Assembly: GCF_024519315.1 (NCBI RefSeq)
Contig: NZ_JANIIC010000056.1
Span: 1-64,000 of the forward strand
Source of the DNA: Streptomyces malaysiensis subsp. samsunensis
GTDB taxonomy: Bacteria; Actinomycetota; Actinomycetes; Streptomycetales; Streptomycetaceae
Reading direction: 5' to 3'
Length of the DNA: 64,000 bases
Position numbers and translations under genes: made by a program. The notes below the pieces were generated by a model, which had not been told where the DNA came from, ran no database searches, and saw nothing but the letters and a program-made list of their open reading frames with translations. This document shows, piece after piece, positions 1-8,835 of the stretch (positions are counted from its first letter, which is position 1; the number at the start of each line of letters is the position of its first letter).

Positions 1-1179
1 CCCGCCGTTCCGGCGGCCACGGCGTCGGCCGCCCCCTCCCGCCCCGCCGACCGGTCCGTCTCCCAGCTGCTGACGCAGCTCAAGACGCTGTACCGGAAGG
101 CCGAGGAGGCGACGGAGGCGTACAACGGGACCGAGGAGAAGCTGCGCAAGCAGCGCACCAGGACCAGGGAACTCACCGCCGAGCTCGTCCAGGCCCGTAC
201 GCGGCTCGCCGACAGCCACGACGACGCGGGGCGGCTGGCCCGTCAGCAGTACCAGGGCCACAGCGCGCTCTCCTCCTACGGCTTTCTGCTGACCCTGCTC
301 ACCCCCCATCCGGAGGACGCCGCCGACGAGGCTCGTGAGCTGGAGCGGGCGGCCGGTCGCGAGGCGGCCCTGATCCAGCGGCTGACCAGGGGCGAGCGGC
401 GCGCCGACACCGTCGCCACCCGGGCCAGGAGCGCGCTGGACAAACAGCTGTCGCTGGCGGCGAAGCGGAAGAAACAGCGGGACAAGGTGAAGAAGCAGCT
501 GCGCTCCATCGAGAAGCTGCTCGCCGAGCTGAGCACCCGGCAGATCGCCCAGGTGGCGCAGCGCGAGCGCGAGGAGACCGCGAAGGCGCAGCGCAAACTG
601 CTCGCCTCCGGAGCGCTCGGCACCGCGAACGGCGCCTCACCGGGCGCCGCGGCCCCGTCCCCCACCCCGGGCAACGGCGCGGGCACCGGCGCCACCAAGC
701 CCCCCGACGGCGGCCGGGACACCCCGGCGGCGGGCACCCCCGCCCCGATGGCCACCGTCACCGCGCCCCGCCCCCGCCCGTCCGCCGCCGGCCCCAAAAC
801 GGCATCCGCGGAGGCCGGGAAGCGGGCGCTCGCCTACGCCCTGGACCAGATCGGCAAGCCGTACGTCTGGGGCGCCGAGGGGCCGAACTCCTTCGACTGC
901 TCGGGGCTGACCTCCTCCGCATGGGCGTATGCCGGGCGGGTCATCCCGCGCACCAGCCAGGAGCAGTGGCGCCAGCTGCCCCGGGTGCCGCTCAACAAGC
1001 TGCGCCCCGGCGATCTGGTGATCTACTACAAGGGGGCCAGCCATGTGGCGATGTACGCGGGCGACGGTCAGGTGGTCCAGGCGCCGCGCCCCGGCCAGCG
1101 GGTGAAGCTCTCCCCGCTCGCCTCCAATCCGCTGCACGGCGCGGTGCGCCCGGGTCCGGCCGTGGTGCCCAAGCGCTGA
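1..1179 (+). CDS. NlpC/P60-family peptidoglycan endopeptidase, 5' end outside the window
   Basis: Cell-wall hydrolase of the NlpC/P60 (C40, papain-like) class, expected to cut peptide stems or cross-links outside the cell. The frame is open from base 1, so the start codon and any signal peptide lie upstream; 392 residues are visible. The first ~200 residues are a charged Ala/Arg/Gln-rich coiled coil, followed by a Pro/Gly/Ala/Thr-rich linker and the C-terminal catalytic domain. That domain shows GKPYVWGAEGP, the nucleophile Cys in FDCSGL, and the His in SHVAMYAG. A coiled coil before NlpC/P60 is the RipA-like build seen in secreted actinobacterial hydrolases. The family is clear; the exact bond cut is inferred. 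Confidence 0.93.
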   Translation, partial: PAVPAATASAAPSRPADRSVSQLLTQLKTLYRKAEEATEAYNGTEEKLRKQRTRTRELTAELVQARTRLADSHDDAGRLARQQYQGHSALSSYGFLLTLLTPHPEDAADEARELERAAGREAALIQRLTRGERRADTVATRARSALDKQLSLAAKRKKQRDKVKKQLRSIEKLLAELSTRQIAQVAQREREETAKAQRKLLASGALGTANGASPGAAAPSPTPGNGAGTGATKPPDGGRDTPAAGTPAPMATVTAPRPRPSAAGPKTASAEAGKRALAYALDQIGKPYVWGAEGPNSFDCSGLTSSAWAYAGRVIPRTSQEQWRQLPRVPLNKLRPGDLVIYYKGASHVAMYAGDGQVVQAPRPGQRVKLSPLASNPLHGAVRPGPAVVPKR

Positions 1180-1206
1180 CGGCCCCGGGGCCGATCGGAG
1201 TCAGCG
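1174..1206. terminator. Bidirectional terminator-like inverted repeat
   Basis: CGCTGAC (1174-1180) pairs with GTCAGCG (1200-1206), and GGCCCCGGGGCC (1181-1192) lies inside. The arms contain both stop codons of the two convergent genes, so one hairpin could end transcription from both sides in the 21-bp gap. There is no T-run, as is usual in Streptomyces. Confidence 0.5.
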
Positions 1207-2550
1207 GACGGACCGGATGGCCTCGGCCCCGCCGTCGATCCCCGCCCCGCCGTCGGCCTCGGCCCCTCCGTCGGCTTCACTCTCGGCCTCGGCTGCTGCC
1301 TCGGCCTCTTCCCTGACCTCGTCCAGATAGGCGGCCGTCTTCTCCGGTTCGTAGAAGAAGTGCTCGAAGTCGGAGGGGTCGTCGAAGCCGTTGGCGATGC
1401 GGTGGGCGACGGCGGGGAAGGTGGTCCCCGCCGCCAGGAGGTTCACGATGTGCTCGGGCGGCGGGGCCAGCATGGTGTTGGTCCACTTGGTGACGTGCCG
1501 CGCGCTCTGCCAGTAGCGGTCGAAGGTCGTCCGCATCCACTCCTCGTCGAACGGCCGGTCGCCGTGCTCGACGATGCTCGCCAGATAGGTGGCGGCGCAT
1601 TTGGCCGCGGAGTTGGAGCCCTGGCCGGTGATCGGGTCGTTGGCGACCACCACATCGGCGACGCCCAGGACCAGCCCGCCGCCCGGCAGCCGCCCGATCG
1701 GGTGGCGTACGGTCGGCGCGTACCGCCCGGACAGGGTGCCGCCCGCGTCGGTCAGCTCGACCTTGGTGGCGCGCGCGTACTCCCAGGGCGTGAACCACTC
1801 CATGAGCTCCAGGACGCGCTCCAGGTGCTCCGAGGGATCGGTGATGCCCCGGAAGACGTCGGCCGGGCCGCCCGGGACGCCCTCCCAGAAGAGGATGTCG
1901 GCGCGGCCGGTGGCGGTGAGCGCGGGCATCACGAAGAGTTCGCCGACGCCGGGCACGAGATTGCAGCGCACCGCGTCGAAGTCGGGGTGCTCGGGGCGCG
2001 GGCCGAGGCCGTGCACATAGGCGACCGCGAGGGCGCGCCGCGGGATGTCGTACGGGGAGCGGGCGGCGTCCCGGCCGAAGAGCGAGACCAGTTCGCCCTT
2101 GCCCGCGGCCACCAGCGCCAGGTCGTACTTCCGGTCGAGGACGTCCAGGTCGGAGACGGCGGCGCCGTGGATGACCACCTGGCCGCCGCGCTGCTCGAAC
2201 GTCTCCATCCAGCCGGCCATCTTGATCCGCTGGTCGACGTTCTGGGCATGGCCGTGGAGCCGGCCGACCCAGTCGACGGCCCGCGGATGGCCCCCGGGAG
2301 CCGGCGGCCCGGCGACGGAGAGCCCAAGGCCCTCGACCCGCGGCGCCGGCTCGTCCCAGAAGTTGAGCGCCAGATCGCGCTCGTGGCCCAGCGCGGTGGG
2401 GAACATGCACTGGGTGGACATCACCCGGCCGCCGCGGATCTCATCAGCCGTCCGGTTGGACATCAGCGTGATCTCGTAGCCCTTGGACTGGAGGCCGAGA
2501 GCGAGTTGGAGACCGGACTGGCCGGCGCCCACGATGAGTATCTTCCGCAT
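1201..2550 (-). CDS. Styrene/indole monooxygenase-type FAD-dependent oxygenase (StyA-like)
   Basis: A 449-residue flavoprotein of the group E monooxygenase (StyA) type, which epoxidises styrene or indole using FADH2 from a separate reductase; the natural substrate here is unknown. The N-terminus has the Rossmann FAD motif ILIVGAGQSGLQLALGL, and further on are VMSTQCMFPTAL and ITGQGSNSAAKCA. The chosen ATG at 2550 sits just before the FAD motif with GGGAG about 9 bases upstream; an upstream in-frame extension of 16 residues looks non-coding. The last ~35 residues are an Ala/Glu/Gly/Asp-rich tail. It starts 77 bases after cvnD on the same strand, so it is probably the output enzyme of the conservon operon. 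No reductase partner is visible nearby. Confidence 0.85.
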   Translation of the reverse strand: MRKILIVGAGQSGLQLALGLQSKGYEITLMSNRTADEIRGGRVMSTQCMFPTALGHERDLALNFWDEPAPRVEGLGLSVAGPPAPGGHPRAVDWVGRLHGHAQNVDQRIKMAGWMETFEQRGGQVVIHGAAVSDLDVLDRKYDLALVAAGKGELVSLFGRDAARSPYDIPRRALAVAYVHGLGPRPEHPDFDAVRCNLVPGVGELFVMPALTATGRADILFWEGVPGGPADVFRGITDPSEHLERVLELMEWFTPWEYARATKVELTDAGGTLSGRYAPTVRHPIGRLPGGGLVLGVADVVVANDPITGQGSNSAAKCAATYLASIVEHGDRPFDEEWMRTTFDRYWQSARHVTKWTNTMLAPPPEHIVNLLAAGTTFPAVAHRIANGFDDPSDFEHFFYEPEKTAAYLDEVREEAEAAAEAESEADGGAEADGGAGIDGGAEAIRSVR

Positions 2551-2627
2551 GGCTGTCGACTCTCCCTCAGGCTCGGGCCAAAAGCGGGAACGGGCCATTC
2601 CATTCCGCGGGAGAAGCCGAGGTTACG

Positions 2628-3293
2628 TCACTCGGGTGACACGTCAACAGCGTGCCTCACCAGCGACAGCAGCGCGTCCACGACCGAGATCCGGCGCCGG
2701 GCGTCCATCATCACCACGGGCACCGAGGATGCCACCGAGAGCGCGTCACGCACGTCCTCGGGCTGGTAGACCGGGGTCCCCTCGAAGTGGTTGACCGCCA
2801 CCACATACGGCAGACCGAGGCTTTCGAAGTAGTCCAGCGCCGGGAAGCTCTCGTCCAGGCGCCGGGTGTCGACCATCACCACGGCGCCGATGGCCCCGCG
2901 CATCAGGTCGTCCCACATGAACCAGAAACGCTGCTGACCGGGGGTGCCGAAGAGATACAGGACCAGATCGTTCTCCAGCGTGATCCGGCCGAAGTCCATC
3001 GCGACGGTGGTGGTCAGCTTCTCGGGCGTCGCCTCGAGATCGTCCACACTCTCGCTGGCCCGCGTCATCAGCGCCTCGGTCTGGAGCGGAGTGATCTCCG
3101 AAACCGCGCCGACGAAGGTCGTCTTGCCGACCCCGAAGCCTCCCGCTATCACTATCTTGGTGGCGATCGGAGCGCGGGAGCGGTCCGTCTGCCACCTCTG
3201 GAGCACCTCCTCGGCCCCGGGTATCCCGGCCCCGGGTATCTCCGACGTCGCCGGCGGTGTCGCCGTCATCGTCTCAGAGCCTGCGAAGTCCAC
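2628..3293 (-). CDS. cvnD: Conservon small GTPase CvnD
   Basis: Ras-like GTP-binding protein of the Streptomyces conservon (Cvn) systems, thought to work with CvnA-C at the membrane in a G-protein-like signalling complex. It has 221 residues. The P-loop is GGFGVGKTTFVG, the switch/Walker B region is LFGTPGQQRFWFMWDD, and VNHF occupies the base-recognition (NKxD-like) position. The GTG start at 3293 gives the N-terminus VDFAGSE, matching the usual CvnD beginning, and overlaps the end of cvnC by 20 bases; an ATG at 3269 is possible. Relative to common CvnD proteins there is a Pro/Gly-rich insertion (TATPPATSEIPGAGIP) before the core. Confidence 0.93.
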   Translation of the reverse strand: MDFAGSETMTATPPATSEIPGAGIPGAEEVLQRWQTDRSRAPIATKIVIAGGFGVGKTTFVGAVSEITPLQTEALMTRASESVDDLEATPEKLTTTVAMDFGRITLENDLVLYLFGTPGQQRFWFMWDDLMRGAIGAVVMVDTRRLDESFPALDYFESLGLPYVVAVNHFEGTPVYQPEDVRDALSVASSVPVVMMDARRRISVVDALLSLVRHAVDVSPE

Positions 3294-3666
3294 TGAGCAC
3301 CCTTTCGAGCAACGCGCGTTCCGGCTGGCCGGGGCCCCGCCCGGTGCCGTAGACGCGGATCTTTCCCTGGTCGGCCAGGTCGCTGAGCAGGACGCGCACC
3401 ACACCGAGTGGGATCTTGAGCATCGCGGAGACCTCCGCGACGGAACGCATCCTGCTGCACAGTTCGATGATCGCCCGGATCTCCGGCAGCATCCGGGTGT
3501 TCAACCCGCTGGGGGCCAGGTCGAGCCGTCCGTCCGGAGCCTCCAGCGCCGCCACGAAGGTCTCCACCAGCAGCACATGGCCGGAGCGGGTGCGACCACC
3601 GGTGAGCGAGTACGGACGTACGCGAGCGGGTTTACGGGCGGGTCGGCCGGACCCGGCGGTCGTCAC
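3274..3666 (-). CDS. cvnC: Conservon DUF742 protein CvnC
   Basis: A 130-residue DUF742 protein, the third conservon component. It is a winged-helix-like fold with no known enzymatic activity that is proposed to bind CvnD. The typical signature is visible: RVRPYSLTGGRT near the N-terminus and VAEVSAMLKIPLGVVRVLLSDL in the helix-turn-helix-like half. Its start overlaps the end of cvnB by 4 bases and its end overlaps cvnD by 20 bases, so the genes are translationally coupled. Confidence 0.94.
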   Translation of the reverse strand: MTTAGSGRPARKPARVRPYSLTGGRTRSGHVLLVETFVAALEAPDGRLDLAPSGLNTRMLPEIRAIIELCSRMRSVAEVSAMLKIPLGVVRVLLSDLADQGKIRVYGTGRGPGQPERALLERVLSGLRRL

Positions 3667-4154
3667 TGCGCGTGCTCCAGCGACCTGCGTAGTTCATTGC
3701 GGAGTTCGGGGGTGAGCACATGTCCGGCCCGGCCCACGAACAACGCCATGTGATAGGCGACGACGGTCATGTCGCAGTCGGGGGTGGCGTGCACCCCCAG
3801 CAGCGAACCGTCGCTGATCGACATGACGAACAGACTTCCCTCGTCCATCGCCACCATCGTCTGCTTGACACTGCCCCCGTCCATCAGCTTCGCCGCGCCG
3901 AGCGTGAGGCTTCCGAGCCCCGAGACGATCGTCGCGAGATCCGCACTGGACCCCTTGGGGCCGTCCTGCGCCACCGGATCGGCCGCCGCGGTCGCGGCGT
4001 GGTGCCGTGCGTCGGAGGAGAGCAGCATCAGCCCGTCGGTCGAGACGACCACAACCGAGCGGACGCCCGGCACCTCCTCGACGAGGTTCGACAGCAACCA
4101 GTGCAGATTACGGGCCTCGCGACTCAACCCGTAGGTACTACTGGGCGCATTCAC
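3663..4154 (-). CDS. cvnB: Conservon roadblock/LC7 protein CvnB
   Basis: A 163-residue roadblock/LC7 (MglB-like) protein, the probable regulator or GAP-like partner of the CvnD GTPase. The fold signature is VRSVVVVSTDGLMLLSS, then LGAAKLMDGGSVKQTMV and the C-terminal LFVGRAGHVLTPELR. An Ala/Asp/Pro-rich insertion lies at about residues 50-70. The ATGA overlap (4151-4154) couples its start to the end of cvnA. Confidence 0.94.
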   Translation of the reverse strand: MNAPSSTYGLSREARNLHWLLSNLVEEVPGVRSVVVVSTDGLMLLSSDARHHAATAAADPVAQDGPKGSSADLATIVSGLGSLTLGAAKLMDGGSVKQTMVAMDEGSLFVMSISDGSLLGVHATPDCDMTVVAYHMALFVGRAGHVLTPELRNELRRSLEHAQ

Positions 4155-7100
4155 CCGCGTGCCTCCTCAACCGTGCCACCCTCGATCTGCGCCCCCGTTT
4201 GCCCTGCTGGTTCCCCGCGCCGCCGCACGGGCTCGCCGCGGGCGGCGATCTCGGCGGCGGCGTCGCGGCGTCCCTCACGGGCGCCGCGCTGGAAGCCGCC
4301 GAGTCGGCGCCGCAGCTCATCCGCGTTCACCGAACCGGTCCGCTCCCGTGGATCGGGCTCCCGGACCGCCAGGTTCCGCGGTGTGCGCTTGGGAAGCCCC
4401 TTGTCGGTGCGCGCCGCCTCGTCCGCCGGGCGGGCGTGCTGGTCGGGGCCGATGGCGTACGGATCGGCGGACGGCTCACCGCCGCCTGCCCGCTCACCAC
4501 CCGTCCCCGCAACGCCGCCGGGCGTCGAGGGGACGCTGTCCTCCGGGCCGTCATGCGACGCGAGGGCGCCGTCCGTCAGCCCGCCGCGCGATACCGGACC
4601 GCCATGGGCCGGGCCCCAGGCGGCCGCGCCGACCGGGCGTATGCCATGACCGCCGAAATACCACTCGCGGTCCGCGTGGTCGTGGGGGTCCGCGCGGTCC
4701 GCGGCGTCCTCACGTCCGTCGCGACCCTCGCGGTCCTGACGGCTCTCGCGGCTTTCACGGCCCGTGAGTCCGCTCGCGCGGCCCGTGCGGCTCTCGCGGT
4801 CGGCGCGATCCGTACGGTCTGTACGGTCCGGGCGGCCATCGCGGTCCTCGGGGTCCCCATAGCCCTCGCGCAGGCGCCGGGGGGTCAGCTCCATCGTCTG
4901 CTCGACGGCCGGGACCTCGGGCTCCCCGTCCTGGGGCGCCGGGGCCTGGTCGTCCGCGCCATGCCGTGCGCCGTCCCGCTCGTCGGCCTGGGCCAGCTTG
5001 GGGACGCGCTTGGGCAGGGCGGGCAGCGCACCGGCGTCTTCCGCGGCCGGATGGCCGCGCGGCGGTGTGGGCTCCATGGGGTAGTCGCGGTCCGTGTCCA
5101 CGGTCCGCCCCCACCCCTCGCCGGAGACGGCCCAGGAGGAGGCGGTCCGCTCCGGATCCGCGGCCGTCCCGACGGACGTGGCGGCGTCGGCGGGCGCGGG
5201 GTCCGGGCGGGGCGCGAGTTCAGGGCCGGGCCGCGGCTCGTCCTCGGGCTCCGGCTCGGCGACCCGGGGCGCCGGGTCCCGCTCCGCGAACGCCGAGAGC
5301 GCCGCGAGCAGCTCCGCGGGCGGCGCGGCGGGCGCGACCGGCTCCGCTTGCGGCGCGGCCGGCTCGGCCGGCGGCTCGGCACCGGCCCCCGCCGCACCGC
5401 TCGGCGGCGCACCCTCCTGGTCGGGCGAGACCGAACGGGTCTGCCCCGGAAGCGTGTTGGAGTTCGCCTCGGCCTCGGAGCCCGGGAAGCCCAGGAAGGA
5501 CGCCGGTCCGGTGCCGCCGAACGTCGCGCCCACGCCCACCGGCGGGGCGGGCGGCAGCCCGGCACCGGGCGGACCGGAGGGGAGGATCTTCGTCGGGAGG
5601 ACGACCACGGCCGCCACCCCGCCCGGCTGCTGCTCGCGCAGCTGCACCCGGATGCCGTGGCGCGCGGCGAGCCGGGTCACCACATACAGCCCGAGGCCCA
5701 GCGGGTCCTCCGGCTGGGGGCCCTGGCAGTACTCGGGCACCGGGTCGGCGAGCCGGTTGTTCAGCTCCACGAAGCGCTCGGGCGTCATCCCGATGCCCTC
5801 GTCCTGGACGGAGAGCATGACCTCGCCGGTCTCCAGGAGCCAGCCGGAGACCTGGACCGAGGCGTCCGGCGGTGAAAACGATGTCGCGTTCTCCAGGAGC
5901 TCGGCGATCAGGTGGCTGACGCTGTCCGCGGCGAACCCGGCGACCTGGGCATGCGGCGGCAGCGCCTGGATCTGCACCCGGTCGTAGCGCTCGACCTCAC
6001 TGATCGAGGCGCGCAGCACATCCAGCAGCGGCACCGGCCCCGGATGGGTGGCCTTGTTCTCGGAGCCCGCGATGACCAGGAGGTTCTCGCCGTAGCGGCG
6101 CATCCCGGTGGCCAGGTGGTCGAGCTGGAAGAGCGTTTCGAGGCGGTCGGGGTCCTGCTCCCGCTCCTCCAGGGACTCGATGATGGCGAGCTGGCGCTCG
6201 ATCAGGCCGAGCGAGCGCAGCGCGAGGCTGACGAAGCTGCCGTGGACCCGGGCCCGCAGCCCTTCCAGCCGGGTGGCGACCGCGTCCCGCTCGGCGCGCA
6301 GCCCGTCCCGCTCATCGGCCAGCCGCTGCCGCTCGCCGACCAGCCGGGTGCGCTCGGTCTCGAGCTCGGTGACCCGCTCGTACGCCTGCGCGGCCTTGGC
6401 GTGCAGCTCGTTGACGGCCCGTACGGCGTCCGCGAACTCGTCGTCGCGGCCCTTGAAGACCACCGGCTCCTCGGCCGGCGGATCGGCCGCGACCCGCCGG
6501 GCGCCGAGCCGCAGCGCGGCCAGCGGCCGGGTCATCGAGCGGGCGCTGTGCACTCCGGCGCCGAGGGCGACCAGCAGGGCGGCGCCGACGATGCCGATGC
6601 GCAGCTCGAGGGCGGTGACCTCGTCGTCCCGCAACCGGGCGAGCTGGGCGGCCTCGCCGGAGGCCAGCGAGGACTGGGCGCCGCGCATCCGGTCGATCCT
6701 GGCGTTCAGCCCGGCCTCGACGCGGTCCTCGTTGAGGAAGAAGTCATTGCCCGCGAAGTGGTCCTGGTCGGTGAGCCGGGCGAGGTAGTGCTCGGCGTTG
6801 GTGACCTCGGTGCCGTTGACGGTGCGGTCGTATGCCTCGCGCATGGCGGCCGGGGCGAGTTGCTCGAAGTCGGCCAGCGCGGACTGCTCGCGGACGTTGG
6901 TCCGCTGGGCGGCGGAGACCAGCGTGGACTGGCCGCCGCCCGCGTCGAGCGCGGCCAGCAGCAGCCCGCGGGTGGCGGACGCCTCCTCCACCGCGCGGCC
7001 GAGCGGGGCCAGCGCGGCGGTGGCGGCGGTCTCGGAGTCGGCCGGGAGCCGGTGGGCGAGGGTGTCGGTGACCCCGTTCAGCGCCTGGACGGTCCGGGTG

Positions 7101-7573
7101 TACGAGGTGAAGACGTCGAGGGCCGAGCCCTTGCCGGTTAGCGCCTCCTGCCGCAGTTCGGGAAGGGCGTCCAGGAGACGCCGGACCGAGGCCGGGACCT
7201 GCCGGCGCACCTCCCGGATCCGCAGGTCGACACGGGCGCGGGTCTCCTCGGAGACCCCGCCGCCGGAGGCGGTGGTGCGCCCGTCGGCGACGAACCGGGT
7301 CATGGCGTCGCGCTCGTCGGCGAGGGCGTGGGCGAGGGTCACCGCGCCGCGGTCGGTCTCCGCGAGGTCGACGAGCCGCTGGGCGTCGGTGGTGTCATCG
7401 AGGGCGAGCAGAACGGCGGGGGTTCCGGCCCCGAGGACGGCGACGGAGACGAGGACGACGGACGTGGTGAGCCGACGGCGGACGCGTGTGGTGTTCCGTC
7501 GTGGCGTCACCTCGTCCTGGCGTGGCTCGTCTACCGCATCGCGCGTGGTGCCCCGAAGCCGTTTCTTCCGCAC
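4151..7573 (-). CDS. cvnA: Conservon sensor histidine-kinase-like protein CvnA
   Basis: Membrane sensor of the conservon, 1140 residues. A transmembrane segment at ~37-58 (TTSVVLVSVAVLGAGTPAVL) and another at ~327-345 flank a large extracytoplasmic nitrate/nitrite-sensor-like domain. HAMP and a coiled coil follow, then a dimerisation region containing QLDHLATGMRR. The HATPase domain has N box ELLENATSFSPP, G1 QDEGIGM and G2 GLGLYVV (~500-640). The remaining ~490 residues are low-complexity Pro/Ala/Glu and then Arg/Asp-rich, clearly disordered. It is first in the operon with cvnB-C-D. Whether CvnA proteins autophosphorylate is not settled. The tail is unusually long and looks expanded by repeats. 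Confidence 0.92.
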   Translation of the reverse strand: MRKKRLRGTTRDAVDEPRQDEVTPRRNTTRVRRRLTTSVVLVSVAVLGAGTPAVLLALDDTTDAQRLVDLAETDRGAVTLAHALADERDAMTRFVADGRTTASGGGVSEETRARVDLRIREVRRQVPASVRRLLDALPELRQEALTGKGSALDVFTSYTRTVQALNGVTDTLAHRLPADSETAATAALAPLGRAVEEASATRGLLLAALDAGGGQSTLVSAAQRTNVREQSALADFEQLAPAAMREAYDRTVNGTEVTNAEHYLARLTDQDHFAGNDFFLNEDRVEAGLNARIDRMRGAQSSLASGEAAQLARLRDDEVTALELRIGIVGAALLVALGAGVHSARSMTRPLAALRLGARRVAADPPAEEPVVFKGRDDEFADAVRAVNELHAKAAQAYERVTELETERTRLVGERQRLADERDGLRAERDAVATRLEGLRARVHGSFVSLALRSLGLIERQLAIIESLEEREQDPDRLETLFQLDHLATGMRRYGENLLVIAGSENKATHPGPVPLLDVLRASISEVERYDRVQIQALPPHAQVAGFAADSVSHLIAELLENATSFSPPDASVQVSGWLLETGEVMLSVQDEGIGMTPERFVELNNRLADPVPEYCQGPQPEDPLGLGLYVVTRLAARHGIRVQLREQQPGGVAAVVVLPTKILPSGPPGAGLPPAPPVGVGATFGGTGPASFLGFPGSEAEANSNTLPGQTRSVSPDQEGAPPSGAAGAGAEPPAEPAAPQAEPVAPAAPPAELLAALSAFAERDPAPRVAEPEPEDEPRPGPELAPRPDPAPADAATSVGTAADPERTASSWAVSGEGWGRTVDTDRDYPMEPTPPRGHPAAEDAGALPALPKRVPKLAQADERDGARHGADDQAPAPQDGEPEVPAVEQTMELTPRRLREGYGDPEDRDGRPDRTDRTDRADRESRTGRASGLTGRESRESRQDREGRDGREDAADRADPHDHADREWYFGGHGIRPVGAAAWGPAHGGPVSRGGLTDGALASHDGPEDSVPSTPGGVAGTGGERAGGGEPSADPYAIGPDQHARPADEAARTDKGLPKRTPRNLAVREPDPRERTGSVNADELRRRLGGFQRGAREGRRDAAAEIAARGEPVRRRGEPAGQTGAQIEGGTVEEARG

Positions 7574-7965
7574 CGGTGCTCACAATCCATTCTCGCCCGA
7601 CCGCTGATGTTGGACCAGAGGTGACGACGGATCAACAATTGTGTTTCCCCACCCCTGGTAGGGATTCCGACCCTTTCAGGACGGGTCTGGGGCGGGTACA
7701 CATCACCCACCCGGCCACCCGAACGAGTGAACCGCATTGCGTAGTTGACCACCAACTTCGACTCGCGGCCATACCCTCCCGTCAACCTTGTGCGGATTGG
7801 TAAAGACCTCCATGCCCTGAAAAGATGCCCACCCGCAGCTTCCCATAAGAGTCAATTTCCGCCCCAATCAGACAGCCCGGAAACCGGCGCGGCATTTGGT
7901 ACGGACCAATCCCGCCGCGACCCCCGCGCCGACGGTGATCGTCGGCGGTCCGGCAGACTGATGGA
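7574..7965. other. Gene-free divergent control region
   Basis: About 390 bases, relatively AT-rich for this chromosome, between cvnA (minus) and the PP2C-like gene (plus). I see no coding frame. It holds a palindrome ACAATTGT (7635-7642), about 60 bases from the cvnA start, and an inverted repeat AGTTG-N5-CAACT (7743-7757). These are candidate regulator sites for cvnA, but no promoter can be assigned with confidence. Confidence 0.5.
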
Positions 7966-8736
7966 ATGCGCATCGAACTCGCGACCGCCCCCGGCGATCA
8001 GCAATACCCCAATGAGGACTACGCCTCAGTAGCCCTCCCGGCCTCGGGGAGCGGCGGTGCGCTGGTGGTACTGGACGGGGTGACTCCACCCGAGGGCGAC
8101 GACGGATGTGTGCACAGCGTGAGCTGGTTCACCGCACGGCTCGGCGGATCGCTGCTCGAACTGTCCGGTTCGCGACGGGATATGCCTCTGACACAGTGCC
8201 TCGCCGAGGCGATCGGGCGAACCGCCGCATTCCACAGTTCAACGTGTGACCTTTCTCACCCCCTCACCCCACAGGCAACCGTCGTCATGGCGCGCTGGGA
8301 CGGCGAGCGCATCGAGCATCTGGTCCTCTCCGACTCGGTGTTGCTCATCGAGCTGATCCACGACGGAGTGACCCCGGTACTGGACGACCGCATCGACCGG
8401 CTCCGCGCCGAGGGCCGGCGGCTCGCCCCGCTGCGCAACGCGGAGGACGGCTTCTTCACCGCCGCCGCCGACCCCGGCGTCGCCGGCAAGGCGGTCACCG
8501 GGGAGTTCCCGCGCGGCGAGGTGCGGGCGCTGGCGGCGCTCACCGACGGGGCGTCGCGCTGGGTGGAGAAGTTCGGCGAGGGCGACTGGAGCGAATGCTT
8601 CGCGCTGCTGCGCAAGGAGGGCCCGCAGGCGCTGATCGACCGGGTCCGGGCGGCCGAGCACGCCGATCCGGACGGTACGGCCTTTCCGCGGGGCAAGACC
8701 CACGACGACGCCGCCGTGGTCTTCGTGGAGCCCTGA
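7966..8736 (+). CDS. PP2C-like protein phosphatase
   Basis: A 256-residue cytoplasmic PP2C-type (PPM) phosphatase domain protein. Metal-binding aspartates are in the expected order: NEDYA near the N-terminus, VVLDGVTPP, ALTDGASRW and the C-terminal THDDAAVVFV. It covers little more than the catalytic domain. There is no Shine-Dalgarno sequence. CAGACT at 7954-7959, six bases before the ATG, resembles a -10 box, so the transcript may be leaderless. The target is unknown; it is divergent from the conservon. Confidence 0.8.
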   Translation: MRIELATAPGDQQYPNEDYASVALPASGSGGALVVLDGVTPPEGDDGCVHSVSWFTARLGGSLLELSGSRRDMPLTQCLAEAIGRTAAFHSSTCDLSHPLTPQATVVMARWDGERIEHLVLSDSVLLIELIHDGVTPVLDDRIDRLRAEGRRLAPLRNAEDGFFTAAADPGVAGKAVTGEFPRGEVRALAALTDGASRWVEKFGEGDWSECFALLRKEGPQALIDRVRAAEHADPDGTAFPRGKTHDDAAVVFVEP

Positions 8737-8835
8737 CCGGGCCGGCGGCCGAGCCCTCCGGGGCCGGGTAGCGCGGTTGCCACGTCCGCGTCGCCGGATG
8801 CGCGGGGGTCGCGGATCCTGGCGGGTATGAGCGCC

